A stretch of 19,692 bases of DNA from CALEUX01 sp037439945 (GTDB taxonomy: Bacteria > Bacteroidota > Bacteroidia > Bacteroidales > Marinilabiliaceae), in the NCBI GenBank assembly GCA_037439945.1, contig JBBIVA010000066.1, positions 1-19,692 of the forward strand, given 5' to 3'. The notes beneath the pieces were generated by a model, which made no database searches, was not told the origin of the DNA, and worked only from the letters and a program-made list of their open reading frames with translations. Positions 1 through 8,885 of this stretch are shown here, piece by piece. Position numbers and translations under genes: made by a program. Each line of letters begins with the position of its first letter. Position 1 is the stretch's first letter.

Positions 1-155
1 TATACGAAATAATCAACAAAAATTTTTAGGGTGTTGCAACGCTGAAAACAGGAAAGAATTTTACTGCTGTTTCTGCATTTTTCGCAATAACCTTAAATAA
101 TTGGTAAAATTTCGACCTTAAATTTCTTAAAAAAGTTCGCGTAGGGATAAAAAAA

Positions 156-1157
156 TCACTTTGTCTGCATTGCATTTTTAAAAAACCTTCCCGACATGGT
201 TGGAGTGTAATTCCAGTCAGATATAAGTGATGGGGTCCAATCTGGATCAAAACACCATGCAATATATGAAATCCCTTTTTCATTGAAATACTTTATAAGT
301 GTTTGGCCGTATTCCTCGTCACCAATGCAAGGAATATGGGCCCCTTTATCTGTATTTTTCATGAATCCAATCTCAGTTGCAATTAACGGATATGATTCGC
401 TTACAAATCCAAAATCCCGCTCCCATTGTGGAATCCATGGCTGTTGCCTTTTTTGTGGATATGGATGACTTACATAGGCGACCGATGGAATGTTCAATGG
501 TGAATTCATAACCGGGGTTAAATCATAAGCCCAGTTAAACCCAGCTACTAAAGGAATTGCTTTTGCATTGTTGGCCCTTATTATTGTAATAATATCTGTT
601 ACTATGCCAGTCCATTCTTCCCATGTCAGCGAACCCAATTGATTGTTAAATGTGGTAGGCTCATTAAATATTTCGTAAAGGGCTACTGTTGTTTCGTTTG
701 CGTAGTGTCGCGAAATAATGTACCAAAATTCAAATGTCTCTTTTTTTGTGGTATTGTACATCTCGTGCTGGAAAAGTTCTGTACGCAGGTTACCTATTGA
801 GTGCCAGTCAATTATTAAATACAAATTATTCTCTTTTGCCCATTTAACGGCCTGATCCAATAATTTAACATACTCCCTGGGCCCATGCGAGCGCCAGGCC
901 TGTGGATGAACCGGAATTCGTACGATATTAGAGCCCCATTGGCTGATTTCTTTGAATAATTCTTTTTTCCATTGGCCGTTTTTCACAAGTTTATCGGGGT
1001 CGGCAACGCTAACTCCTTTAAATATAATGGATTCACCCGATTCGATCACAAATTCATTCCCCTTAACCATAATTCGGGATAGAGTTCTTTGGCTGACTGT
1101 TTCAAACGAAAAAGTTACCAAAAAGATGAATAGAATTAATAATTTTTGATGTTTCAT
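156..1157 (-). CDS. Secreted GH5 family glycoside hydrolase (cellulase-like)
   Basis: A 333-residue protein with an N-terminal hydrophobic signal peptide (about residues 1-23), so probably exported. It is a TIM-barrel glycoside hydrolase family 5 enzyme: Arg80 in a VRIPVHP strand, His119 in IIDWHS, Asn165-Glu166 in YEIFNEPT (the predicted acid/base), His231 and Tyr233 in SHPYP, and Glu262 in ATEIGF (the predicted nucleophile) follow the order of conserved GH5 residues. AWCFDPDW near the C-terminus resembles the substrate-platform Trp strand. The protein is a single catalytic domain, with no carbohydrate-binding module and no type IX secretion C-terminal domain visible. It starts at ATG 1157, about 36 nt inside a predicted promoter, and appears to be transcribed alone. 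There is no SusC/SusD neighbour in the window, so it does not belong to a visible polysaccharide utilisation locus. The family is well supported; the substrate (beta-glucan, mannan or other) cannot be told from sequence. Confidence 0.9.
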   Translation of the reverse strand: MKHQKLLILFIFLVTFSFETVSQRTLSRIMVKGNEFVIESGESIIFKGVSVADPDKLVKNGQWKKELFKEISQWGSNIVRIPVHPQAWRSHGPREYVKLLDQAVKWAKENNLYLIIDWHSIGNLRTELFQHEMYNTTKKETFEFWYIISRHYANETTVALYEIFNEPTTFNNQLGSLTWEEWTGIVTDIITIIRANNAKAIPLVAGFNWAYDLTPVMNSPLNIPSVAYVSHPYPQKRQQPWIPQWERDFGFVSESYPLIATEIGFMKNTDKGAHIPCIGDEEYGQTLIKYFNEKGISYIAWCFDPDWTPSLISDWNYTPTMSGRFFKNAMQTK

Positions 1158-1198
1158 ATTGAGTCAAGGTATTAATAGTGCAAATTTTACACAAACAT

Positions 1199-1230
1199 CA
1201 AATTTATTAAATTATTTTATTAGAACCCAA
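1199..1230 (-). promoter_or_regulatory. Predicted promoter of the GH5 gene
   Basis: On the minus strand, positions 1206-1199 read TAAATTTG, matching the Bacteroidota -7 element TAnnTTTG. A TTG lies 21 nt upstream at 1230-1228, as a -33 candidate. This would give a leader of about 36 nt before the GH5 ATG. It rests on a consensus match only, in AT-rich DNA. Confidence 0.45.
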
Positions 1231-1250
1231 TACCCGTCAATAGGTTTTTT

Positions 1251-1265
1251 CAGGTTAATAACCTG
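1251..1265. promoter_or_regulatory. 15-bp palindrome upstream of the GH5 promoter
   Basis: CAGGTTA-A-TAACCTG is a perfect palindrome with 7-bp arms around one base. It lies just past the 3' end of tcdA and about 20 bp upstream of the predicted GH5 -33 element, where an activator could bind. On the minus strand the arm is followed by A residues rather than T residues, so it is a poor terminator for tcdA. An operator role is inference. Confidence 0.35.
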
Positions 1266-1272
1266 ATGTAAA

Positions 1273-2004
1273 TTAAGTGTTTTGAATATCGGGGTTTTTT
1301 AATAACTCACGAATTACTTTGGATGCAGCCATAAGACCAAATAATGCGGGCATATAACTAATTGTACCCACTGTTGTTTTTTTATTTCGTTCGCCCTCCA
1401 CAAAAATTACATGTTCTTTTTTAACCGGTTCAGCACTGTAAACCACATCAAAACCCGACTTAATTTTAAACTTGGTTAAACGTTTTCGTACCATGCGTGC
1501 AAGCTTGCAATGATAGGACCCTGAAATATCGGTTACACAAACTTTTGATGGATCAAATTTACCTCCTGCACCCATACTTGAAATAAGTTTATGATTAGTG
1601 TTCATAGCGTGAACTATAAGGAATATTTTTGGAGAAATAGAGTCTATGGCATCAATAACATAATCGAACCTTTTTGCAAAAAGATTGGGAATTGCATCGC
1701 CGGTAAGAAATGAATAAATCGGATTAATTTTAAGTAATGGGTTAATATCCAATAATCTTTGAGTCATTACTTCAACTTTTGGTTTTAATTCGGTACTGCA
1801 TAAAGCCGGTAATTGGCGGTTACGGTTTGAAGGTTGAACCACATCACCATCAATTATGGTTATTTCTCCAATTCCTGCCCTTACAAGCATTTCAGCAGCA
1901 AATGAACCAACACCCCCCAAGCCTACCACAAGTACGTGCGAACTGTTAAGTTTTTCAATACCTTGTTTATCTACTAATAACTCTGTTCTGCTAAACCACT
2001 CCAT
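1273..2004 (-). CDS. tcdA: tRNA threonylcarbamoyladenosine dehydratase TcdA
   Basis: A 243-residue member of the ThiF/MoeB/HesA (E1-like) superfamily. TcdA uses ATP to cyclise N6-threonylcarbamoyladenosine at tRNA position 37 into its cyclic hydantoin form, which improves decoding of ANN codons. Near the N-terminus are FSRTELL with Arg6, the nucleotide-binding glycine motif GLGGVGS at 28-34, and then IIDGDVVQPSNRNRQL, the Asp and Arg positions that contact ATP in this family. The later GAGGKFDPS and YSAEPVKKE segments fit the TcdA/YgdL branch better than ThiF or MoeB, and there is no CxxC zinc pair. It is slightly shorter than the E. coli enzyme. It begins at ATG 2004, inside the end of the tatD-like gene (14-nt overlap), so the two are probably co-transcribed and translationally coupled. 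Confidence 0.93.
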   Translation of the reverse strand: MEWFSRTELLVDKQGIEKLNSSHVLVVGLGGVGSFAAEMLVRAGIGEITIIDGDVVQPSNRNRQLPALCSTELKPKVEVMTQRLLDINPLLKINPIYSFLTGDAIPNLFAKRFDYVIDAIDSISPKIFLIVHAMNTNHKLISSMGAGGKFDPSKVCVTDISGSYHCKLARMVRKRLTKFKIKSGFDVVYSAEPVKKEHVIFVEGERNKKTTVGTISYMPALFGLMAASKVIRELLKNPDIQNT

Positions 2005-2656
2005 CTTTTAGTTTAAATAAAGTTTTAAATTGATTGTATAATAAATGTTTAATATTATCTAATGTTTCATTTCTCAAGGAGGCTGCCTTGCTGTAAACTT
2101 CCTTTATTGATAGCATACTGTCATCGGTCTCAAGAAAAAAGGCACCATTCAAAGCCTTTATTAATGATTTGGCTGCATTGCTGTTGTCTTTAAAAATCTG
2201 GTGCCCGAATGATAATAGCATCCCATGGTTAAATAGTTGAGAAGCAAGGTGAGGATGGCCGGTAAATCCATGAATTATCCATGGTTGGGCCGGTTTGATT
2301 TGCTTTCTTAAATCAATTAGTTCATTGAAAGCTCCTACGCAATGAATAATCAAGGGTTTATGATATTGTTCGCTGATTTCTATTTGTTGAATGAATAGAG
2401 GCTTTTGCTCGGTAACGGAAAGTGATATTTTATTATCTAATCCACATTCACCTATGGCTAATAGTGAATTATCCCTATTAACTTCATCAAATAGTTTAAT
2501 GTCAAATTGGAAAGGAATATCCCAGGGATGAATACCAAAACTAACTGCTACATTTTTAAGATTGTGCCGGTTACTAAAATCTGACCTTAGGTTAACTATA
2601 TGAATAATTTCCGGGTCAGGGGTATAATTGTGAGTATGTATATCAATAAACTTCAC
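1991..2656 (-). CDS. TatD family metal-dependent hydrolase
   Basis: A 221-residue amidohydrolase-fold protein of the TatD/YcfH family, whose members are metal-dependent DNases or phosphodiesterases of the cytoplasm. The metal-binding series is present in order: HTH at 7-9, GIHPW at 41-45, Glu70 in AIGECGLD, His105 in IIHCVGA, His129 in IIHGFTGH and Asp178 in LETDDS. At 221 residues it is shorter than the roughly 260 of E. coli TatD, as is usual for this Bacteroidota subgroup. The start is GTG at 2656: the motif-bearing first strand MKFIDIHTH begins exactly there, and no ATG or GTG is seen in the frame immediately upstream. It lies 121 nt after the alpha-2-macroglobulin gene and overlaps tcdA by 14 nt. 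The physiological substrate is unknown. Confidence 0.92.
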   Translation of the reverse strand: MKFIDIHTHNYTPDPEIIHIVNLRSDFSNRHNLKNVAVSFGIHPWDIPFQFDIKLFDEVNRDNSLLAIGECGLDNKISLSVTEQKPLFIQQIEISEQYHKPLIIHCVGAFNELIDLRKQIKPAQPWIIHGFTGHPHLASQLFNHGMLLSFGHQIFKDNSNAAKSLIKALNGAFFLETDDSMLSIKEVYSKAASLRNETLDNIKHLLYNQFKTLFKLKDGVV

Positions 2657-2777
2657 TTTTTTTGTTTTGCTACAAAAAAAGGGAAAAATCCAATTAATAC
2701 ATATAATTCATATACATTAATTAATTTCTCCCGGTTTTTTATTTTAGTTTCTGTAAGCCCTGCCTTGCCTGGCAGCG

Positions 2778-5700
2778 TTATTTAACCACTTTGACCCACC
2801 GGCCCGGTACCTTAGAGCGAATTGAATAATCGTACATTGCTTCACATATTACCGGCGGCAGGAAAAAATTACCTGAATACGATGAATGCAATATTGTTAC
2901 CAACCTTTTTGTTTCTCCCGCATTAAGATTAAAATATGAGTAAACCCTGTCATCGCGGATATCTTTATAATCCGGTTGATCAAGTTCATGTACTGAGCCC
3001 GATTCGTCAAATCTAGTATTCCTGATTTCCCATCCACCCGGAAATATTTGAGTTAGTGCAAGGTTTTTGATTACATTGGCCCCTGGGTTTGAAATTATAA
3101 CAATTGCTTTGAAATCAGTGCCTTGTTGTACATTTGAAACATCCAGGGGTTTGTTGTTTATATCGAAATACTCCAACCTGATAACCAATCCTGCTGCAAA
3201 TGCTTCTTTTGAAGTGTCCCTTAAGGGTTGTCCTTTTAATATAAGATTTGCAAATACCTGGGAGGCTGATTTATTTTCGATTAAAACGGTTCCTTTAGGT
3301 TTATCTTCAAGGTTAACATCCTTTTGCATTAATGGTACAGAAAAAGATGTATTAACGGGTTGGTTATTATTTACCTGAAATCTTAGGTTTAAGCCCCCTG
3401 ATGTTACTTTTTTTCCTGCAGAATATTTACTCAGTGCTAAAAGACAATATGCAGTAGTGTGAGTACTCATCCATTCAGAACTGTTGAGTTTTTTGGCTAT
3501 TTCAATGGCCAGACGGGCTGCATTCTCCTTTTGGCCTAATAAAATATATGTTTCCAATACCATTGCCATGTTTCTTTCAGGAGAACCATAAGTGTTATAA
3601 TGAATTTTTGCAGGCGACTCTTCCGTTACTGTTTGGGTCAGTTCCTTTGCCATTTCACCCATTCCGGTTAAGGCATATGTGGCGGATAATCTCCATCTGG
3701 CTTCGGCCGATAATTTTGGTTGCTGCCGCAAACGGTTCATGCCGCTAATATCTGATTCTCCGGCCAGGGCCAATGTAAAAAGGCGATATGATTGAATAAA
3801 GTCAGAACCAATTTCATTCCCTGTGCGGTTTGGCAACCACCCCAACGAAGCTGTTTTTTGGTAATTCAGCCAGTTTTTTTTAATTTGAGCTGGAACAGCA
3901 TAGCCCTTTTTCTCTGCTTCAATCATGAAATGGCCTGCATAACTTGTTGCCCAGTCGTCTGGTGTTTGGCCCCCGGGCCAATAAGCAAACCCACCATTAC
4001 TTGTCTGGTATGAATTTAGTTTGCCAATTGCACTTTGCACATTGCTTTGTGCCGTGCTAATTGATACAGGGTCAAGTTGTACCAGTTCAGGCAAATAAAT
4101 TTGCGGGAATGCCCCTGAAGTAACCTGTTCAATACAGCCATGGGGATAATCGAGTAAATAATTTAGCCTTTGTCCAAAATTCATAGGCGGTATGGCGCTT
4201 ATTTCAATTGTTGATTTATTTGAGCCCCCTATCCCGGGCAGCTGGTAATTTAGATTGGTTTTTCCGTTGGGCTGAATAATTGCAGTTACAACATTTGTAA
4301 CAACCGGATTGGGATTACGAACCGGCAGATAAATCACCTGCGAAGCATTATCCATGGTGGAGTTTGCAAATATTTCAATTTTAGATGTACCGATATTATT
4401 ATTGGCTTGCATCTCAAAAAATATAGTTTGTTCGCCCTCATTTTTAAAATTTACAGTTTGAATGTTGCTTCCACGCAGGGTCAGGTTTTTACTTAGGTTT
4501 ACCTTTATTTTAACATCACCTTTAATTTTATCAGAGGCATATATGGTAACAGGTAGCATAACTGTTTCGCCGGGGCCTAAAACCCTGGGCAAATTGCCCC
4601 ATACCATAAGAGATTTTTTTACAGGTACGGTTGCGCCGGCTGAACCTGTTGCTTTACCGTTAGTAGCTACAGCCATTACCCTTACCGAGCCTGTATAATC
4701 AGGCACTTTTATTGAATGTTTGTTATTGCCGCCTTTTTTTAGTTCAAAGGGGCCAAGGAAACGCACCATTGGTTCAAAGCGTCGTGTTTTATTTTCTGAC
4801 TTTGCACCAATAATGTCATCACCGCCGCCTATGCCAAACATACGCTCAATACGACCACCATAAGCCCCCAGTATCTGGTCGTAAATATCCCAGGTTTTAA
4901 CCCCAAGTGCCTCACGGGCATTAAAATGCCCCCATGGATCGGGAGTGCGAAACCGGGTTAAATCCAATAAACCTTCATCAACAATTGCCAGGGTATAATT
5001 CATTGGCTGCCCCCCTTTTTCAGAAACATTAATAGTGGCTGTTTCTTCGGGCTTCCATTCACCCGCAGTATTTATTTCAGGGGTCAGCATGCCAGCAGGT
5101 GATTGAACCATTAGGGGAATTATACCATACAATCGTATTGGAAGGTCATTGGCCGTTTGATTATGAGGTTGAAGAAGAGTGATGTGTACAAAAATATTCG
5201 GGGTCATTTTTTCGGTTATTTTAAACGAAAAGCTGGTTGCCACATTGGATGCTTTAACCCACCGGGATTCCAGAACCGAGGTCCCGTTTTCAATACTTAT
5301 AAGAGCTCTTCCACCAGCCGATGAAGGGAACTGTATTGTGGCTGTTTCACCAACATTGTATGATTCCTTATCGGATGTAAAAACCAGCATAGTTGCGGCA
5401 TCGGCCTCAGTTCCTCCTGTGCGTTGTGCCCAGCCTGGCCAGTCGATTAAAACAGTTGCCGATGTAGAATGCCCGCCCTGCGGGTCGGAAATAACTATAA
5501 GGTAGCGGCCCCATTCTGGTTTGTTTATTCTCAAAGGAACCGAACCTTTACCATTACTGGTTTTAGTTGATCCGGATAAAATTATTTTTGATGATTGTGA
5601 ACTTAAATACCTTCCGAGGTTTTCTTCTGATTTTTCCCACCACCATCTCCAGTTTATTTTATAAATCCTGTAATCCAATCCTGATACAGAAACCGGTTCA

Positions 5701-8315
5701 CCGAGTGAATTAACTGTTATTAATTCAATGTTATGGGTAATATCTGTTTGAAGAAGGCCGTTAGCGTCACCTTTGGGTGTTCGTACACCAACATAACGGT
5801 CGTAAGGAGAAAGGGGCATATCAAGTTTGTCGATGCTAAATGAGCCACCCTCTTCAAAAACCCTTGTGGTAAAGGTAGCTTTTAACATACCTGGTGCTTT
5901 TTGCATTAATTTGGGTTGAAATGAAAAAGCGGCTTTCCCTTGTTCATTCAAATTACCATCAAAAACAGTTTCTTCTGATGGTTCAAACTCAATTGATTCA
6001 TTATCAAAATTAAAGTCAAAATAATTTTTAAATGATGTTTTTATTGGTTGCATTGTTATTGCAACCTGGGTTTTCAATTTGGAAGCCACTGATCCATGAA
6101 GCCATTCAGAAAACAGGTTGGCAGAGACAGGCTTATAACCGTAAAGAATTTTCCCTCCAAAATCAAGATTAATTCTTAATCTGTTGGGTTTTACGGTTTC
6201 AATCCTGATAGTTTTTTCAAACAACGCATCGCCTACAATAACCCTTGCCAGCCAAAAACCTGTAAGGGCATCTTCGGTTGTGGCAGTACTAAACGAGTAA
6301 ATCCTGTTTTGAGGGTGGCGGGCCACCTGCCTGTAAATAAGTTGCCCTCTGGGATTTATTAATTCCATGGTAACAGGATGATTTGGAGGTAGTAATTGAT
6401 ATTTATCCTCAGGAATGAATGATATAAATAATGAGTCGCCCGGTCTCCAGACTCCTCTTTCGCCATAAATATAACCTTTTAACCCTTTTGTAATGGTTTG
6501 TCCCGATACATCAAAACGGCTTAATGGCAACATCCTTCCATCATCCATCCTAAGGTATCCACGGTGGTTTTCCTTTCTGGCAATAAGTAAAAATGGTTTT
6601 TCTTTTGTTTCAAATACCGCTTTACCCTCTGAAGTTGTTTTAGCTGTACCCAGTGACTGCATCTGGAAGTTCAAAATCTCAAGGGTGACCTCTGGAACCG
6701 GTTCAGTATTCAGAAGGTTGGTAACATAAGCATGATATGTGCCTGCAGTTCCGCCCTTTGCAATAATGCCAAGGTTTGATGCCAGTAAATTGCGTGAAAC
6801 CCATCGTGAACGTGTATAATAGGATGAAGCGCACGGGTTGTCACGGTCGCGCCAGTTCCAGTCTTCATCATAATAGTATGGGTATGAACTATAGTAATCA
6901 TCAGGGTTATCCCAAAAATCCTCATCGGGGGATTTAATAGCCAGACTTGATGTTTTTGAATCATCGAATGAATCCTGGGCACATGGATAGGCCGACATTG
7001 ACTGGTCGAAACCCAGTTCGATACGGTAAATGGCTCCGGGATCGGGCTTTATTAATTTTGACAACTCAAGGGTAAAATTGTTCCATTGGTTAATTTCAAG
7101 TGTTGCATCCTTTTCAAGTGAAATAACCGACCGGTACACAAGTCTTCCTGCACGTTTTAACTGAGAGTCACCATCGATGGTGTTAACCTGAAGAAAGTAC
7201 GGGACATTGTTTTCATAAATTTTTATTACCCTGACTATAATTCCCTTTAACGAAACAGCTTTAAAATGAAGAATTAACCCATCTGAAAATGGAATAATAT
7301 TTCCCTGTCCTATAAATTCGACCGCTGGTTTAACGCTGGCAAAATATATATTGTGCTGGTGTGTTTCCTCAATTGTATTTCCTTTGGCATTATATATACC
7401 GGGCAGTATTATTAACTCACGGTTACCATAAACCGGTGATGCAGGATATATTTCAAGAATGTTTTGGTTAATCAGGTAAGGTGCTTTTTCGGCTCCTTTA
7501 AGGATAATGAGCCCTTCAAGATCCTGATCGGGGCGTAAAGGGTCGCTGAATGTTATCCTAACGAGTTGACGGGGGTGCTGAACTACCTGCACAGATTGAA
7601 CAGAGAAATCGTTAATAGCCGGAATAACAATTGCTATTTCACCTTTTTCTTTAACGTTTACCGGTTCCCCGGTGTGTGTAATTTCTAGGGTCCCTGATTT
7701 TTCCGTTCTTGCAAGGGGGCCAATTTCGAAAAGGTGGCTTTTCCCGTCGGAATGATTCCATGTTATTTGTACTTTTTTGCCATTAAGCCTGGCAATAATC
7801 ATTTCTTCAACATTTTTTTTATCGGTATCATCGGCAAGAAGTACCTTACCGCTTATTTTATAATTGGCAAAATCAGTTTCCGAAAATGGTTTTAAAGGAT
7901 CAGTGTTGACCCTGTAGTTTTGTGGCAGGGTACCAAATATGAAAAAAAATTTTTCCGGCTCGTCTTTAAATATTTTTTTTAAATGAATAGTTACTTCCCA
8001 TTTTTGATCAGGCAAAAGACTGTTAGTTGGAATAAAACGCATTGTCCGGTGATCAATCCATGACCATGTTCCGTGTAGTTTTGGAGAAATATTTACCAGT
8101 GATGATATTACTTCTGAACCCGGAACAGAACCGGGTATACTGTCTGCAAATTCAACCATGATATTGCCTGTTGTTGGAATTAAGCCTGATGTAAATGCAC
8201 TTATTCGCGGGTGAAAAGAAGAATGCGAAATTTTTGATGCTTTATCTTTGCAGCCGGCAATAATTATTGTCACCAGAAACAAAAGCATTAGCCTAAAAAT
8301 TTTGGATTTGTTCAT
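2778..8315 (-). CDS. Bacterial alpha-2-macroglobulin family lipoprotein with intact thioester motif
   Basis: An 1845-residue protein, longer than the E. coli homologue ECAM (about 1650). A lipoprotein signal ends in the lipobox IAGC with Cys22, followed by Lys-Asp, so it should be lipid-anchored. Macroglobulin (MG-like) beta domains fill the first half, with GERGVWRPGDSLF typical of the A2M MG2/MG3 region. The A2M domain carries VDEGLLDLTRF with VDEG at 1112-1115, then DPWGHFNAREALGV and GAYGGR. The thioester motif GCIEQ has Cys1394, Glu1396 and Gln1397 and is followed by an alpha-helical thioester domain rich in YWPGG and DWATSYAGHF motifs. A C-terminal MG10-like domain ends in VPGRWVKVVK. 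A stretch rich in Asp, Tyr and Trp lies between Cys445 and Cys495. By family knowledge it should act as a broad protease trap in the envelope, covalently holding attacking proteases. No penicillin-binding protein 1C gene, the common partner, is adjacent. Only a weak hairpin follows the stop. Confidence 0.95.
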   Translation of the reverse strand: MNKSKIFRLMLLFLVTIIIAGCKDKASKISHSSFHPRISAFTSGLIPTTGNIMVEFADSIPGSVPGSEVISSLVNISPKLHGTWSWIDHRTMRFIPTNSLLPDQKWEVTIHLKKIFKDEPEKFFFIFGTLPQNYRVNTDPLKPFSETDFANYKISGKVLLADDTDKKNVEEMIIARLNGKKVQITWNHSDGKSHLFEIGPLARTEKSGTLEITHTGEPVNVKEKGEIAIVIPAINDFSVQSVQVVQHPRQLVRITFSDPLRPDQDLEGLIILKGAEKAPYLINQNILEIYPASPVYGNRELIILPGIYNAKGNTIEETHQHNIYFASVKPAVEFIGQGNIIPFSDGLILHFKAVSLKGIIVRVIKIYENNVPYFLQVNTIDGDSQLKRAGRLVYRSVISLEKDATLEINQWNNFTLELSKLIKPDPGAIYRIELGFDQSMSAYPCAQDSFDDSKTSSLAIKSPDEDFWDNPDDYYSSYPYYYDEDWNWRDRDNPCASSYYTRSRWVSRNLLASNLGIIAKGGTAGTYHAYVTNLLNTEPVPEVTLEILNFQMQSLGTAKTTSEGKAVFETKEKPFLLIARKENHRGYLRMDDGRMLPLSRFDVSGQTITKGLKGYIYGERGVWRPGDSLFISFIPEDKYQLLPPNHPVTMELINPRGQLIYRQVARHPQNRIYSFSTATTEDALTGFWLARVIVGDALFEKTIRIETVKPNRLRINLDFGGKILYGYKPVSANLFSEWLHGSVASKLKTQVAITMQPIKTSFKNYFDFNFDNESIEFEPSEETVFDGNLNEQGKAAFSFQPKLMQKAPGMLKATFTTRVFEEGGSFSIDKLDMPLSPYDRYVGVRTPKGDANGLLQTDITHNIELITVNSLGEPVSVSGLDYRIYKINWRWWWEKSEENLGRYLSSQSSKIILSGSTKTSNGKGSVPLRINKPEWGRYLIVISDPQGGHSTSATVLIDWPGWAQRTGGTEADAATMLVFTSDKESYNVGETATIQFPSSAGGRALISIENGTSVLESRWVKASNVATSFSFKITEKMTPNIFVHITLLQPHNQTANDLPIRLYGIIPLMVQSPAGMLTPEINTAGEWKPEETATINVSEKGGQPMNYTLAIVDEGLLDLTRFRTPDPWGHFNAREALGVKTWDIYDQILGAYGGRIERMFGIGGGDDIIGAKSENKTRRFEPMVRFLGPFELKKGGNNKHSIKVPDYTGSVRVMAVATNGKATGSAGATVPVKKSLMVWGNLPRVLGPGETVMLPVTIYASDKIKGDVKIKVNLSKNLTLRGSNIQTVNFKNEGEQTIFFEMQANNNIGTSKIEIFANSTMDNASQVIYLPVRNPNPVVTNVVTAIIQPNGKTNLNYQLPGIGGSNKSTIEISAIPPMNFGQRLNYLLDYPHGCIEQVTSGAFPQIYLPELVQLDPVSISTAQSNVQSAIGKLNSYQTSNGGFAYWPGGQTPDDWATSYAGHFMIEAEKKGYAVPAQIKKNWLNYQKTASLGWLPNRTGNEIGSDFIQSYRLFTLALAGESDISGMNRLRQQPKLSAEARWRLSATYALTGMGEMAKELTQTVTEESPAKIHYNTYGSPERNMAMVLETYILLGQKENAARLAIEIAKKLNSSEWMSTHTTAYCLLALSKYSAGKKVTSGGLNLRFQVNNNQPVNTSFSVPLMQKDVNLEDKPKGTVLIENKSASQVFANLILKGQPLRDTSKEAFAAGLVIRLEYFDINNKPLDVSNVQQGTDFKAIVIISNPGANVIKNLALTQIFPGGWEIRNTRFDESGSVHELDQPDYKDIRDDRVYSYFNLNAGETKRLVTILHSSYSGNFFLPPVICEAMYDYSIRSKVPGRWVKVVK

Positions 8316-8639
8316 GGATAGTATAGTTTTAGATGTGGGTTCAGTTTTTAATAATATTTTAAAAATGCATATTATGTTGAAAATATTATATTTATTAGCC
8401 TAATTAATTAAATTTTACATGGATTAATCAGTAAGCTTCTAAAGTCTGGATATTTTCTGGTTACAATATTTATTGACCTTGATTAATTCCGGCCAGATTA
8501 TTTGTTAATGGTGCCCCAAATTAAAACAAATTGCAACAAACTTTCGACTATCAACCTTTTACGTGTTCCTCGTTTAATGAATAAAAACCATACACAATGG
8601 TTAAAAATCCAGGTTCCAAAACTATTTTTTCTTAGGTAA
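8316..8639. other. 324-bp non-coding gap between yidD and the alpha-2-macroglobulin gene
   Basis: AT-rich, with no credible ORF. It should hold the 3' end of the rnpA-yidD transcript (a small hairpin at 8586-8602) and the promoter of the alpha-2-macroglobulin gene. I find no match to TAnnTTTG on the minus strand close to that gene, so its promoter is not identified. Confidence 0.6.
8586..8602 (-). terminator. Possible terminator after rnpA-yidD
   Basis: AACCAT and ATGGTT form a 6-bp stem with a 5-nt loop. On the minus strand the second arm runs into TTTTTAT. It sits about 40 nt past the yidD stop, which is the right place for ending the rnpA-yidD transcript, but the stem is short. Confidence 0.5.
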
Positions 8640-8885
8640 TTATGGAACAGGATCATATCCGCTTCCACCCCAAGGGTTACATGATAAAATTCTTTTTACC
8701 GAAAGCCAGAGGCCTTTAACTGGCCCATGTTTTTTTAAGGCTTCAATGGAATAGCCCGAGCAGGATGGAGTATACCGACAGGAGGGCCCTATAACGGGTG
8801 AAATTACCCACTGGTAAATTTTAACGGGTAAAATAAGGAGAAATATTAATCCTTTCCTGAAAAAACCAATAATTGAATTAATCAT
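8640..8885 (-). CDS. yidD: Membrane protein insertion efficiency factor YidD
   Basis: An 81-residue protein with the YidD signature GPSCRYTPSCSGYSIEAL followed by HG and CNPWGGSGYDPVP. YidD is a small amphipathic inner-membrane-associated protein that assists YidC-dependent insertion of membrane proteins. A hydrophobic N-terminal segment (about residues 3-25) precedes the Cys-rich signature. I choose ATG at 8885 rather than the TTG 18 nt upstream: the ATG lies within the last codons of rnpA, giving the 8-nt overlap ATGATTAA, a typical translational-coupling arrangement. Neighbourhood with rnpA is conserved across bacteria. No yidC is visible in the window. Confidence 0.95.
   Translation of the reverse strand: MINSIIGFFRKGLIFLLILPVKIYQWVISPVIGPSCRYTPSCSGYSIEALKKHGPVKGLWLSVKRILSCNPWGGSGYDPVP

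Noticed and set aside
2760..2775. CTGCC/GGCAG hairpin just after the alpha-2-macroglobulin stop
   Set aside because: The stem has only 5 bp and is not followed by a T-tract on the minus strand, so I did not list it as a terminator, though it could be a weak one.
6710..6982. Minus-strand frame of 90 codons inside the macroglobulin gene
   Set aside because: It is a shifted reading of the Asp/Tyr-rich codons of the real gene, giving His/Met-rich low-complexity sequence.
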